A stretch of 64,000 nt of DNA from Pisolithus tinctorius (lineage: Eukaryota > Basidiomycota > Agaricomycetes > Boletales > Pisolithaceae). The stretch spans positions 1,178,001 through 1,242,000 of the forward strand of contig JANFAH010000017.1 in the NCBI GenBank assembly GCA_024663395.1. The letters are read 5' to 3'. The stretch's first letter is position 1; each line of letters opens with the position of its first letter. Of this stretch, positions 45,864-57,721 are shown piece after piece. A model generated the notes under the pieces. That model saw nothing but the letters and a program-made list of their open reading frames with translations, was not told the DNA's origin and searched no databases. A program made the translations under genes and the position numbers.

Positions 45864-46789
45864 CATCCTATGAGTGCCACAACTCGCAGCGCTCGACGAA
45901 TGTACAGTGAGTTGGAGTACATTATGGCTCTCGCATCCTTTGTCTTCATCCAGTGAGTAGCGAAGCAAGGTATCCAGGCCGACTTGCTGCAAAGATTAAC
46001 TGACTGCATCTAACAATACCTAATCTTATGGCTCGGGTGCAATCGTGCTTGAATCTGAGTGCTTGAGCTCCCATAGCTAATGCATCGTGTCAACTGATTA
46101 GGGACACTGTACCTATAAGTCCGCGTTTCTAGTTCAAATTCGATTTTTTTACCTCACTTCTGGAGGACATCAGTCCCAAGTTGACGCTCAATATCACGTT
46201 TGTCTGTCAAATGCTGCCACGCCTGAGTTATTCGACTGTAACAAAATTAGTCGACAGATTTTTTATAACACACCCAGGTGTCATCCAGCTTGTGCCGTGC
46301 ACCGATCAACACAGCGGAGGCTTGTACAATAATGTTCCTGGGAAATCCGCGCGCACGAAGCATATGGGTACTACATTTTGAGGAATGAGACACGAGATTC
46401 TCTGTGAACATTTCCAGGTAGAAGAGTCTGATCATCCAACGATCGTGATTGATAAACTCCCTCACAGACTTGAAAGCATGCTTCGGAGCAACTTGGGAGG
46501 GGAAAAAGCAGTTGGAATCAGGACCGTGCGATAGGAAGGATTCAGTCTAGGTTGGACTCCGGTAGCCAAAGGCATCCACAAGCTTTCGTTGAGTAGCATG
46601 TGGTGAAACTAGCGTGACGGACGGGAAACATCAATTTAAGTATTGCATATTGTTCTTCCCTTTGTTCTTCTGCATATCTGACAGTATAAAGACCCAATCA
46701 CATCTGGGAGGTGGAGTCTTCAAGTTCCGAAATCCGCTGTGTGCAGCCATCGCTACCGAGGAAACGGAGTCAGAAATATATTGTAGTTT
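45864..46789. other. Intergenic region
   Basis: Between MFS copy 2 and the small orphan gene. No gene recognised. The first exon of the orphan gene may lie in its right end, because the open part of that gene has no ATG. Confidence 0.45.
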
Positions 46790-47203
46790 GTGAAGGATCA
46801 AGCCGCTGGTCTCACGTATTCGGAGATTAGCGACCGCCACGTCCTCCTTTGGCGGTTGAATGACGAACTGACAGAAGATGTACCAATCACGCAGGTTGTC
46901 CAGCTGACCAGTCAGCCGGGGAATTATAATTACTATGCACCCGTCGCCGTGCGGTCTCGGGAATCCCGCACTGCGAACCTCCAAATTACACTTGGCAGGT
47001 TCTCGCGCACACAACGGGACCAAATCCTCCGGTTTGCGAAGGACGTGAAGTTCGAGAAAAAATCTACCGTGAATAGTTGCAGGGTTTGGACGAGGGATCT
47101 TCTGGAAGCGATGGTCGGGAGAGGATTGATCTCCGGGGACCTGTTTACGGATATTGACAGCGAGGTCCCACTTTTGAAGCGTAAACCAGAAGCTTCAAGT
47201 TAA
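46790..47203 (+). CDS. Small conserved-looking protein, unknown function (5' exon missing)
   Basis: A 138-codon open stretch reads YSEISDRHVLLWRLNDEL, YNYYAPVAVRSRESRTANLQ, GRFSRTQRDQILRFAKDVKF, STVNSCRVWTRDLLEAMVGR and FTDIDSEVPLLKRKPEASS. The amino-acid composition is ordinary and globular, and I have the impression of a small family of agaricomycete proteins, without a function. There is no ATG at the start of the open part, so an upstream exon is needed or the gene is broken. It lies between the two facing MFS paralogues. Confidence 0.5.
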   Translation: MKDQAAGLTYSEISDRHVLLWRLNDELTEDVPITQVVQLTSQPGNYNYYAPVAVRSRESRTANLQITLGRFSRTQRDQILRFAKDVKFEKKSTVNSCRVWTRDLLEAMVGRGLISGDLFTDIDSEVPLLKRKPEASS

Positions 47204-48030
47204 CCAGCCTCAGTAAGCTGTGTCGATTCCATGAGAGTGTTGTTCTCTAATACTTAGACCGCAGGCAAGCTGCAGATTTCTTATGGATGTCAGCCATAAT
47301 TCCTTTGCTGCTTTGTATATTATCGACAAGGCAAGGCGGCCAACACCAAGGAGCTCCATCACAATATTGCAGCTACGTCGTTACGTCGCATGTAGCCATT
47401 TTTAACTGTACGTTCTCGTACCCGCAGAATAACAACTGTTTGTAATCCTGTCATTGAGACTATGCCGTATCGAATTCCAGTTGACGCCGGGGTTGACATG
47501 TTGACACTCGGTCACCTACTTGGCACCCTTTTGAAGGAATACCTTTGACTTCCTCTGTGCGTCGTTATTGGGACAGCTGTTCGTTTGCAATTAGTACTTT
47601 GAGGCGATCTCCGACTTGCATACGAAGGAATTTCTGACGGTTTATTCTATCGTAGTGTCATGGCTATGTTTTGAAAAGTTTATCTGTGCCTGTGATTCCG
47701 AGAAAAACGAGCAGGTGGCTGTGAGGCCGAGGTATCATTAATCGTGTACTGCACCCAGCTACACGTGCATGTCGCTGCAGTGTGCAACCAACCAATCTAA
47801 AGGCCTAATGCTTCTTGTTCACATCATCGGTGTAGACTCGACCAAGGTTTCCGCAGTGATTCTTTATACTGGAAATTCATTCCGGACAATTACTAAAAGC
47901 CCGTGCAGAAGTTTCAGTTGAGCGCTTGCGGATGAATTTGAAGAGTCTGTTATTTATATAAACTACGACGACGAGCCACCCGAACAGCGCCTTTCCATCG
48001 TCCATCGACGACACCAGTTAAACGATACCG
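47204..48030. other. Intergenic region and promoter of the wax-synthase-like gene
   Basis: No gene recognised. The right end carries a TATA-like element about 70 bp before the next start codon. Confidence 0.5.
47951..47963 (+). promoter_or_regulatory. TATA-like element
   Basis: TATTTATATAAAC lies about 70 bp before ATG 48,031, a usual distance for a fungal TATA-dependent promoter with a short leader. The call rests on sequence and position only. Confidence 0.5.
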
Positions 48031-49348
48031 ATGTCCTGGACGTCTCTCCTGACTTTACCCACCGACATCTTCCGCGTCCCACCCGTGTCAGAGAGACTTC
48101 CATTCAATGGGTACACACTTCTCGCGTACACATTACCTCCATGTCTTGCTTACCTTGTCGTCGCACTCTTGGTCATTCTCCCCGGAACCCGTATGCTACG
48201 TATAGCACTGTGGCCACTCATCGCTCTCCTGGCTTTTCGTGCTGCCGTTTACGTAGATTTTACAGGTGGGGATCCTCAGCGGACGGTTTTGAATCTTGAT
48301 TTTGCGGTATGATACATCTTCCCCCTTCACGTCGTGTTTAGTCTGATGGACGTTATCTTTGGATCCAATTTTGGGTCTGTTGATATAGCTCCTCATGTTC
48401 AGCTTCGTCATCCGCATGCTCGAATGGACACTCCAAAAGGACCCGCTCAAACGGCACCTCCGACCTTCTGGTTCCTCCCCATCAATTCTCATGGATGCAC
48501 TTGACCTCTCCACCAACTTGCGTGGCGTCGGTTGGAATTGGTCCAAAAGCCTACGTTTCCCTCCTGACAAACGTCCCACTTCACGCCTATGGTTCATAAT
48601 ATACATCCTCCTCTCCGCTTGGTTTCACCGATTCGTTTGTGGCGTAATTCACCTTGCTGTACAAGCGTTCTCGCCCGAGACTTTCACCGTTTTAAGCGGA
48701 GGCACCATCTTTGACGCCACACTTCCCCCTCTGATCCGATACATCCGATCCAGTATCCTTTCCGTCCTCGTCGCATTTGCTATCTACGCAGTCATGCAAA
48801 TGAACTATGACATTGGTACATTCTTCGGCGTCACTGTGTTGCAGCAAGACCCTGCGCAGTGGCCTCCTGTATTCGACAAACCTTGGAAAGCAGACTCGTT
48901 GCGCGATTTTTGGGGCTATAGGTGGCATCAATTGTTCAGGCGGACATTTATCGTAGTCGGTGGGTGGCCTTTGGGGTCTCTATTCGGCCATATGGGATAT
49001 GTGGTTGGAACCTTCCTTGGATCGGGGATTTATCACAACATCGTGGTAGTCATGATCAATCAGAACGTCGAATGGTGGTGCATGATCCTCTCGTTCGGAA
49101 TGATGGGTGTCGGCATCGTCTTCGAGCATGTGTTCACACGGATGACGGGACGGCAAGTGGGTGGGTTGATGGGGAGAGTGTGGACGATGGCTTGGTTGTT
49201 GGTGTGGGGGAGCGTCATGGTGGATGGGTTTGCGCGAGCAGGGATGTTTGCATCGGCGAGCGTGTTTGAAACTGCAGTTCCTGCAAAGGGCATCGTGGAT
49301 TACTATGTGACGGGGTTCGATGGCTGGCTGAAAGCGTGCGCCTCGTAG
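48031..49348 (+). CDS. Wax-synthase-like membrane-bound O-acyltransferase
   Basis: Two exons are joined by an intron at 48,307-48,391 (GCG|GTATGA..GATATAG|CTC). The N-terminal exon has hydrophobic helices (YTLPPCLAYLVVALLVILPG). The second contains WNWSKSLRFP, WFIIYILLSAWFHRFVC, DFWGYRWHQLFRR and FLGSGIYHNIVVV. The FWGxRWHQxFR block and a later conserved His (GIYHN) are the signature of the wax-synthase branch of the MBOAT family, which transfers acyl groups in the endoplasmic reticulum membrane. Fungal members act on varied alcohols, including terpenoid or trichothecene intermediates, so the substrate is open. About 400 residues matches the family. The frame is clean and the stop is at 49,346-49,348. 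No terpene or polyketide genes are adjacent. Confidence 0.8.
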
Positions 49349-49799
49349 TGACGATATTTGCTGGTATACCTTCCTTATTTGGAAACTTTAGATATTCCGG
49401 CATATTTTGGCTCGCCGAAAGGCATTCAATATAGATCGTTTCCCCGGAGTTGCAAAAACCAGCTTTGCACGCCGGTGGGAACTTTTGCAACTCTGTCCCA
49501 TTTTTTACTCTTTGCACCGGCATCGCTCTGGCACTTTTTTTTACTTTTATGTATGATAGCAAGTGAGCTATTGTCGAAGCATTTCTAGATTTTGCAACTC
49601 GGGCGGACGACAGCATTGATATGGATATGAAGACTTACGAGCACCAGCGTGAAGTGAGGAGTGCAAGTGTCGCAACTTGTGTCAGAGATTGGCTGAACGT
49701 ATTCTTTGGCATCCCGCTTCCCCAGATCACAGGCACGAATCCCACGATCGGTACCTGGGTCAGTGCTAATCAACTTCCCCGCGAACGATGAGTAAACTA
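49349..49799. other. Intergenic region
   Basis: 3' flank of the wax-synthase-like gene. No gene recognised. Confidence 0.5.
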
Positions 49800-50435
49800 C
49801 AGTAGACTCCCTCATAAGCGATAGCCCTCCGTTTGGCCAAAAAAGTATCGCTTTTCAGGGAGTATCGCCTTTGATGCTGATCAAAATATGAGGCCAGAAA
49901 CAGCTTGGATTTGTAGTACTCTGGTAGCATACTGAGGATTTATGTATTATTCTTTACGAGCAAAATATGATGTTATTTTGATATCCTTCATGTCCCACAT
50001 ATCTTCCATGAGAGTGAGCCCCATGATGGTCATCTCGTCCATAGCATTGAACATGTCATGTGCCTCAACAGAAGGGTTTGGGAGTTCCACCAAGTCCATC
50101 TGGTTCGAATGCTGAAGAGCACCGGTGGACTACAACTTTTCCAGAGTGGACTGAACAAGCGCTTCGGCTTGCAAGACAGGATTGGCTTGAGGCGCAGAGT
50201 CAGATGGGCACACAAGGGACGAAATCAAAAGAGAAATGACCCAACAATACTGATTATATAATATTGTATTGCCTAATTTAGTAATAACTATCGGTTTTTC
50301 CCTCAAAAGTGCTATCGGGTATCGGGTATCGGTTATGCCCTCGAATTTACCGCAAACCGACTTGGGAAATCTAAAATCCTATCGCTTTTCAGGGAGTATC
50401 GGTTATATACGTATCGCTTATGAGGGAGTCTACTG
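49800..50435. mobile_element. Short TA-flanked transposon (pogo/Tc1-like, non-autonomous)
   Basis: The left end CAGTAGACTCCCTCATAAGC (from 49,800) is exactly mirrored at the right end (to 50,435), with TA outside each (49,798-49,799 and 50,436-50,437). The length is 636 bp. Inside each end is a direct copy of CTATCGCTTTTCAGGGAGTA-like sequence (about 49,846 and 50,380). The minus strand between keeps a remnant reading MFNAMDEMTIMGLTLMEDMW, which may be a piece of transposase tail. No catalytic region remains, so it would need help in trans. Confidence 0.85.
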
Positions 50436-51424
50436 TAAACATCCACATCGTCATTTTCTGACATGCCGCAAATGGCGGGCAGAGATTGTGTTTAAGGATA
50501 CCTAATAATTAGGTATCTTCAAGAACACCGAGCTCGCCAATGTCCACCAGTAGGTTGAAGTTAAAAGTCGAAGCGCCGCTTCTGGCGATGAGTGTGTATG
50601 TCGGTGGCATGTGCGATACAAAAACTTCTACAGGAATGCAGCCTCTCAGGTTGCTCTTAGACCTAGCCAGACTCAAAGGAGGTCACTACTGTCATCCTTA
50701 GTACCGACGCCTGTTCCTCACGACTCGTCCGTGGTAGGTGTAGTTTGTGCACTGTTTCACAACCTATACACCGCACCGGGCCGCTCCCATGGGTGAATGT
50801 AGCATTTTACATACGGCCAAGGGAATGGCCTTGCCTGTTTCTGCCTCTTAATCATCCGATGGCTGAAACATCCATAGAACCTGCCACTCAGTATTCCTTG
50901 GAAACGAGACTAATGGAGAAGACGACCAGAGTCACTGCAGGAAATCGCCGAATGCTTGACTTTTCTGCTCTTTGCATGCCAGGGACATCGTGGTTCACGT
51001 TGATAGAGATGCAATATAAAAGCTTACGGTTACGATCTGAGATTTGATCTGAGGGTTGTCTCTGCGAACCCGCTTCAAGTTGCTTACTGATCGCCGACTC
51101 AGAGGACCAGACCGTTCACAATCTGATAATGGGGATAGGTATCATTCCCGTCTGGTTACATTTTTGTACACGACTGACTTGTATATTCCTATTGTTACGC
51201 ACCCATCAAATGATGGGCTCCTGTTCACTTATGTAGCATTACGTTATGTCAGGACACGGCCTGCCGCCTAGGAGTGCTGCGCACACCGACATAAAGGTAT
51301 TCATTTTTGCTCCACCCCAAGAGATCTGCGTCCGAACGACGAAGCATGCTGGGCGCCGGCCATGCGTATCATCATATCCAGTCATCCACAGCACGACGTG
51401 GGTGCTTGCGGCGCCCGTAAGACA
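50436..51424. other. Intergenic region
   Basis: No gene recognised between the small transposon and the 3' end of MFS copy 3. Confidence 0.5.
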
Positions 51425-53520
51425 CTAACACTTCCCGTATAGCCGTCCGAGTTGAAGATATCGTACTACAAGGAGCAGCAAGACTGAACACATGACAGCA
51501 CCACCTGCGACAGTTAATGAATCATCACTGAGCATCGATATGCCCAAAAAATAAACAGGAAGGAGTAGATCACGAATGCAAAGGAGGAATACAACAGAAA
51601 AGGGAGAGGTAATGGATAGGCGGAGACTCACCAGCGTAGAACCCTGAATCTTTGAAATCGCCGGTCCGTGCATTGATCGCACCAGATATCGGCGTGCCCA
51701 CCAACGTACCAAGCGCCGCAATAGTCAAGAACATCCCCACGCGTCGCCCCACGTCACCCACGTCGCCCATTGCCATAGGGGGAGCGAGGAGGAGAGAGAC
51801 GTATGTCCCAGAAGCGAAGCTTCAATAATAATTGTTAAATATGATGTGACATGTTGGGAGGAATACGTACCCGTAGACCACCGAAATGGCAATCAGTGCC
51901 CCTTGGTTCGAAGCGTATGGCCAAGCAAAGGTGAGAATACCGGCCAGGCCTGTAAATGGTATCATGACATTGAGAGGACCTGTGTTCTATGGTCAGATCT
52001 AGATTGCGAAGAAGTGCGTAGTACTTGCCAATGCGATCGGCGAGCCAGCCAGCAGACAAGCGGCCGAACCCGGATGCTGCGTTCGCGATCGCGACCAGGT
52101 AGAACGCAAAGTTACTCGACACGCCCACCGTCGTAGCACTGGCAGGTAAATAAGTCAATGCTGTAAATGAAGTTAGTTAGTCACAATTGTATTCCACTCT
52201 TCCGCCCCTGTGAGGGTGTGCAAAAAGGTATAACTCACCAGTGTAGAGTCCGAGGAAACAAAGGATTCCAGAAATGCAATAGATAGTGTATGCTATGTTT
52301 CGAAACGCGGACAAGTTGAGAAGTCCACCCTGGACGTTCATAGGGGGCAGTCGTCTGTCTATGACCTAGGTTCCTCGCATGAGCAGGATAGCAGAAACGA
52401 CTTCATAAGCGTATCTCATTCACAAAATTAGCGATCCCGAGGGCGACGAGCGTCATAAATCCGAACACACGAACGGTCCACTTGAACCTGACAACTCCTA
52501 TCAACCAAACATATCCGCCGACGAGGCGAAATGAAAACATACCCTACAAGGGGTATAAGGTTTTGGCCTACAATGGGGAATAATGTTCCCCCAAGTGACG
52601 AACCAGTAGCCGTAATGCCAAGGGCCAACCCCTTTTTCTTGGAAAACCAATGAGATACGACCGTAACGGCTGGCGAGAAAGCGATCCCGCTGAATAACTG
52701 TGCCAAAAGCGCTTGTGAAACTAGTTACAAATAGTTTTATGGAACATGAAGCGCTCACACCCGTGAAGAGGCCCTGTACAAGTAAAAATTGCCAGTATTG
52801 CTTGCACTCTGCAGTGAGGAATGTGCACACTATAAGCCCGCAACTGGCGATGAAATAAGGAATCTTGAAATGTCCCAAGTCGAACAGTCGCCCCGTCACG
52901 AGCCCCGGAAGAAAGATGAGCGTGTACTGCAGTCGCCACAACAATATAAGGGACGTGAGCGGTGACGATGTCAAGAGAGACCTGCCTGTACTGATCCTAT
53001 CCATGCTCTGGGTGCGAATTCGGTTGGCGCGATGAAGACATCAATAAAAAAGATGACCTCACATAGCAGATGGACTCTCGTCGGGTAGAAGAACCCGCTC
53101 GTAATAATCTTGAAAGATCTGCGCGCCGATAAACAATAAGCCAACAGATGGCTGACAGAGTGTAGTACTCACGCCCCACGTATTGACATACCCGAAGCTG
53201 AATAGATAGTGAGCTCCACATGCGATGACGATGACGATCATGTGGACAAACACACTTACGTGCAAAACGTCGTCAGCACCGCCCTACGCATATACTTATC
53301 AAGACGAAGAACAAGAAAGAGCACTAAAGACATACGCCACGATAACCGACCAGGCTTTGAGCCCGCCATCAGGGGCCTCCCCGGCATATTTGGCATATTT
53401 ATCAGGAATGTCCTGAGATATTTTTTCATGCAGAGTCTGATCGTCTTGAATGGTATCAGGGTCTGGTAGAGGCAAGCCAAGTTCGACGTCCTGAGAAACG
53501 GGAGCCCCTTTTTCTGACAT
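51425..53520 (-). CDS. MFS transporter, monocarboxylate-permease-like (copy 3)
   Basis: The start at 53,520 gives MSEKGAPVSQDVELGLPLPD, then KYAKYAGEAPDGGLKAWSVI. Exons continue with VLTTFC, FGYVNTWG, IFQDYYERVLLPDESPSAM, AWIGSVQ, YTLIFLPGLVTGRLFDLGHF, LFSGIAFSPAVTVVSHWFSK, ITATGSSLGGTLFPIVGQNL, NFAFYLVAIANAASGFGRLS, WLADRIG (motif-A-like, Arg kept) and APPMAMGDVGDVGRRVGMFL. The end is GRLYGKC with TAG at 51,425-51,427. It has the same intron layout as copy 2, including the GC-donor intron after AWIGSVQ (CAG|GCAGGT). I see no lesion. It is the best preserved of the three copies and lies in opposite orientation to copy 2. Substrate unknown; a plasma-membrane or organelle carrier is likely. Confidence 0.75.
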
Positions 53521-54457
53521 ATTTTCGTCTCCTCGTCAGATCCACTGAGGGAGTATCCAATAAGAGAGGAAAGGAAAGGAGGCTAAAATGGACACCACCA
53601 TATCTTTACCAGGTAAATTTATAGGAGCGAGAAAGGTATTCCCATAGCCCGGCAGTGTTCAATCCAGAGCGGGAACTAATTACGGGTGATTGGATAAGTA
53701 ATGTCACGGTCATACTGGATCGGCTCGAGGTCACCTGTTGGCCAAAGCGTTGCGTGAGTCATCAGCCAACCATATCATTTGTCGGGAGTCCCTAAGTATT
53801 CTCCATGGAACTTTTTCCCAGAAAAACCTCTCCGACAAGCTTTGAATAACTGACGTACATCGTATCTTGATAGTTATCTTTCTTACCTCACTCGCGGTAC
53901 CCATTAAATGGACATAGTGTTTCCTCAGATCAGTGACAACATAGGTGCCAAGATAGGTGCCACGAGACCCGGGAGAAAGATGAACCCGCCTTACACAAGC
54001 ATAGCCTTAGCTTTATCAGCTCATGGAGGGCCGCTGTCAAGTGCAAAGAATGGTGTCAACTGTCATCGAACAACGTTTCTTCCCTCACCTTGCGATGTGG
54101 AAGCCATATTCAATACTCCGTTGACTGAACATTTGCCTCGACATTTCAGTGTGGTTGCCCAAAACAGCTGAACAAGCTGATATAAGCAACCCAATGATCA
54201 ATGCTGCTCCTAAATCTGATTTGAAAGACTCGGACCGTCGTCTTTGACAGGTGGGAACACAATGTACGTGAGTTATATACAGATTACACATCTTCGGTGC
54301 CCCTGCCACACAACATATAGTAGTATAGATGACATATTACAAAGGTGAACTGAACGCCATGCCATAATCTACTGGCGCAACTCTCTGCCGGGTCCTTATC
54401 GAAGGACGAGCTACAAGTCTCACCTGGATCTCTTGCCCCTGACGCACTCAAATGACG
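53521..54457. other. Intergenic region
   Basis: 5' flank of MFS copy 3 and 3' flank of the kinase gene. No gene recognised. Confidence 0.5.
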
Positions 54458-57332
54458 TCATGACCGCGAGAGAGCCTTCGCACCTTCCTCCGCAGCCTTC
54501 CGAGAACCCACTGCCGATGTCCGCCCGACGGCCGACGAGGGATACTTAATCGACCCCTTGCTTGCGCTCCCTGGTCGCGCAGATGCCGCGTTAGCTGCTG
54601 CGACGGCCCGCAAGAGATTATTCGTGCTAGGTCGTTTTGGGCGCCCGGTCCCTGCTTTAAACGCTCCAACACGCTCCCTCTCGACGCGCTTGAGGAAAGG
54701 ACTAGGCAAATTCTCCTCGTCAGACAAATCATACTCAGCGGCCGGAGATATTACTGTCGGAGCCGGTTTTGATGATGAAACCTCGTGATCTGTTTTGATG
54801 CTCGATGTGGACTTGACGGCCACCACAACAACAGACCCTGCTGACAAGAAATTAACTTCAGTCAGATCAGACGAGGATGTAGGTAAGGTGCATGTTTTAC
54901 GGAGCGGCGGCCGGCACGAGGTCCGGATTGATGGTTTGCGCAAACGCGTGGGAGGGACAATTGTAGACACAGGTGATGGCTCTCTCGTCGTCGAACTTGA
55001 CCCATGGCTTGACTCGGAGCTATGTCGCTCGCGCTTCGAAGGAGAAGGTGGCAATATTTCCTCCTCTGGCTGGCCATCGTCCTCAGCCTCGGAATCGAAA
55101 TCGAATATTTTAGCGAAGTCAAGTCCAACTTTGGGCGAATTGACGAAGAGGCTGGCAAGTTCTGTTGGAGTGGGTGTTGCAAGTGGTTGTCCGGTCTGGG
55201 TGAGGATGACACCCTTCATCGCTGAGGGCATACATTCTGAAGGTCGAGCGCTGTTACGGCTAATTGGCGTCTCCACGCTTGTCCAATCTCGTGATTGGCG
55301 CTTCTCTCGGATCTTACTATGTTCCTCGGTAATTTGTACCAGAGGAGCAAGCAGATGCTTCATTTCGTCCAAGGGCGTCTTTTCTTTCCGGCCTTGCCAA
55401 CGATTCAGTCATCCGAAGATAGATGCGTAAGGAAGGCGTACCTTGAGCTTCCTGGTTTGACAAGGCAGATAATTTGACCTCCAGGTCCTTTTGCACCGCA
55501 TCCAACCTCGTCTGCTCCGCCTCTAGTTCCGCCTCTCTAGCCGTTATCTGCTTCATCCTCTCTTCAACTGCTGAGTTCGCCTCTGATCTGATCTGCCCTT
55601 CTCTGGCACTCCACGCGTCGAATATCTCTCGCTCTCTTTGTCGGACGGCGTTCATGATTTCCTCCTCTCTCCTCGCCATTGCCGCAGCGACCTCTTGCTC
55701 GCGCTTGATCACCGCCAGTCTCAATTCCTCTTCACGCTTCCCTATAGCCTCGCGGATTCGTACGTCAACCTGTGACTCGGCTGTCGACATCAATCGGTGG
55801 AGACGCAAGATCTCAGCATCCTTCTCAGCTATAAGCGTCGTAAGTCTCGCCTCGCGGTCAGCAAGAGCGGCTTCGCGCGCAGATAGGTCGCGTTCTTTGG
55901 CGACAACGGCGGATTTGTGGGATTTTACCGTCGCGAGCCTGTGGAGGTGAGGTTGGTGTCATTAGCCTCCCATGTCAAGTAAAAAGTTAGTATATCTTAC
56001 ATCTTTTCCGCTTCCACAACCTTGGAAATCAGTACCAGTCGTTCGTGCTGGAGCAGCTGCGTCGCCGACGGTCTCATTGCAGGCTGTTGAAAACTTGAGC
56101 CATCGCCCAGCAGACCATAGTTCGCCATGCTCACGTTCAAGTTTAACATCGCTTTTATTACGCTAGACAGCGCCTGGCTGTATCCTCTAGGTAATGGGGG
56201 TATGCGTCCGTTCCTATCAAGGTCCAACCATTTTCCAGTGTTGCTGTGCACTGTGAATTGAACAGCGAAACGTACCTAATAAATATGCTGAGTTCAGCAT
56301 GGGTCTTCGCTTCGTGAAAGGGGGGTTTGAGGGCGCAAAGTTCGTAAATGAGGCACCCGAGAGACCAGATATCCGATTTGGAGTCGTAAGCTTTCTCCTG
56401 CATTAACTCAGGTGACATGTAATAGGGTGTCTGAAGGAACGCATCAGAAGGAGTCATTCAGCATTTGGTTGAACTAGCCCACCCCGACGTAGGTATTTGC
56501 AAAGCTTGCCTGCGCGAGCGCCTTGGATAACCCAAAGTCACCTAGTTTAACATTATTGGAGTCATCCAGGAAGACTGTCGTTGTCATTATCAGTTGTGAT
56601 AGGAGTGAATGCAAGGAAGAAAGTATACCATTATCCGGCTTCAAATCCCGGTGTAATATCTGTGGGCGCCGATCGTCGCTGCCTTGGTTTGGTGGATGAT
56701 GACAATGTTGAAGTGCAAGTAAAATCTGCATGAAATAGTGCCAAATAGTGTCCTCCGGAACAAGCCTATTATGCTTCTGCGCTTGTTTAATGATGGAGGA
56801 GAGATCTCCACCTCCGCAGTACTCCATGAGGATATATAGGATGCCAGCTTCTCTGTCGACGTGTCGGTCATGATAGCGTACAATATGTTCGTGGTCAAGG
56901 TCTTTTAGAATGTTTCTGTTTTATCCCGGCAGTTGGGGACAGATACGTTGAGGTAAAGGTTAGCGGCATTGAACGGAGTGAGCTAGGCAACAGACGGACA
57001 CTTCTGCTACAATCTGCTTCCTATCCCGTTCGGACATCCGTTCAAAATTGAGCTCCTTGCGAGCGAATATCTGCGAAGTTCAGAGAGGGATTCATCAGTT
57101 CCCGCTCAAGTTCCCATGCCATCTATTCATAAGTTGTGAATGGATACGGTTTTCCGGATAAGGTACGGATGATTATAGGTAGTTGTATTGGGTGTTGTCC
57201 TTCGCGCACATTGAAAATTTTGGTGTCGAAACTCACCGTCCCGTCTGTTTTCCGCCTGACTTTACGAATAATTCCAAATGAGCCATTGCCAATGATGTCG
57301 AGCGGCTCATATAGTTCCAGAAAGTTGCTCAT
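54458..57332 (-). CDS. NIMA-related (NEK) serine/threonine kinase
   Basis: The start at 57,332 gives [20 protein letters not shown] (Gly loop GNGSFG). Exons then give [20 protein letters not shown] (the Lys of ARKE is the ATP-binding Lys), [30 protein letters not shown] (catalytic loop), [20 protein letters not shown] (DFG), [20 protein letters not shown] and the C-lobe end [18 protein letters not shown] long coiled coil follows (VKREQ-like heptads; [40 protein letters not shown]), then a Ser/Pro/Lys-rich tail ending GAKALSRS. This is the NIMA layout: kinase domain, coiled coil for dimerisation and a basic tail. Such kinases promote mitotic entry. All introns I followed have GT-AG borders and correct phase. 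A DDE transposon begins 192 bp before the start codon. Confidence 0.85.
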
Positions 57333-57500
57333 GGTGGTGCTTGGGGGTTCGTCACCTGGACCACGTGGATATGAGTGTGCGTGGTAGGGGAGGGTTCGCG
57401 AGGGCGGTATTCGTTGTAGGTGGAGGCCTGCTCGTCGAAGGTGCAAATTTGCAGTCTGGACACGAACGATGGTCGACGAACTCGCGCGTATTCTTGAGCG

Positions 57501-57516
57501 GTCACGTGATCGTGAC
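57501..57516. promoter_or_regulatory. E-box/dyad upstream of the kinase gene
   Basis: GTCACGTGATCGTGAC is a perfect dyad (GTCACG, TGAT, CGTGAC) that contains the E-box TCACGTGA at 57,502-57,509. It lies about 170 bp before the kinase start and 8 bp from the left end of the DDE transposon. A bHLH factor of the Cbf1/USF type would be the expected binder. The call is from sequence alone. Confidence 0.5.
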
Positions 57517-57523
57517 TTTACTA

Positions 57524-57547
57524 CAGTTGCGGACACATAAACTCAAC
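57524..57547. repeat. Left terminal inverted repeat
   Basis: 24 bp, perfect inverse of 61,441-61,464, preceded by TA. Confidence 0.9.
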
Positions 57548-57721
57548 CAATTTAGTGGCGCCTCCGGGAGAGTTTTTGATAACAATCCAGTGCTAGATCT
57601 GGATTCAGCAAGGCGAAAGACGTCAGAAACCACATAGAAATACTTATTCCCACGATATTTTTTGGCCGCCAATTTTTCGGGGGTTGGAAACACATATGTA
57701 GACCCCTTGTTAGGGGGTAGA

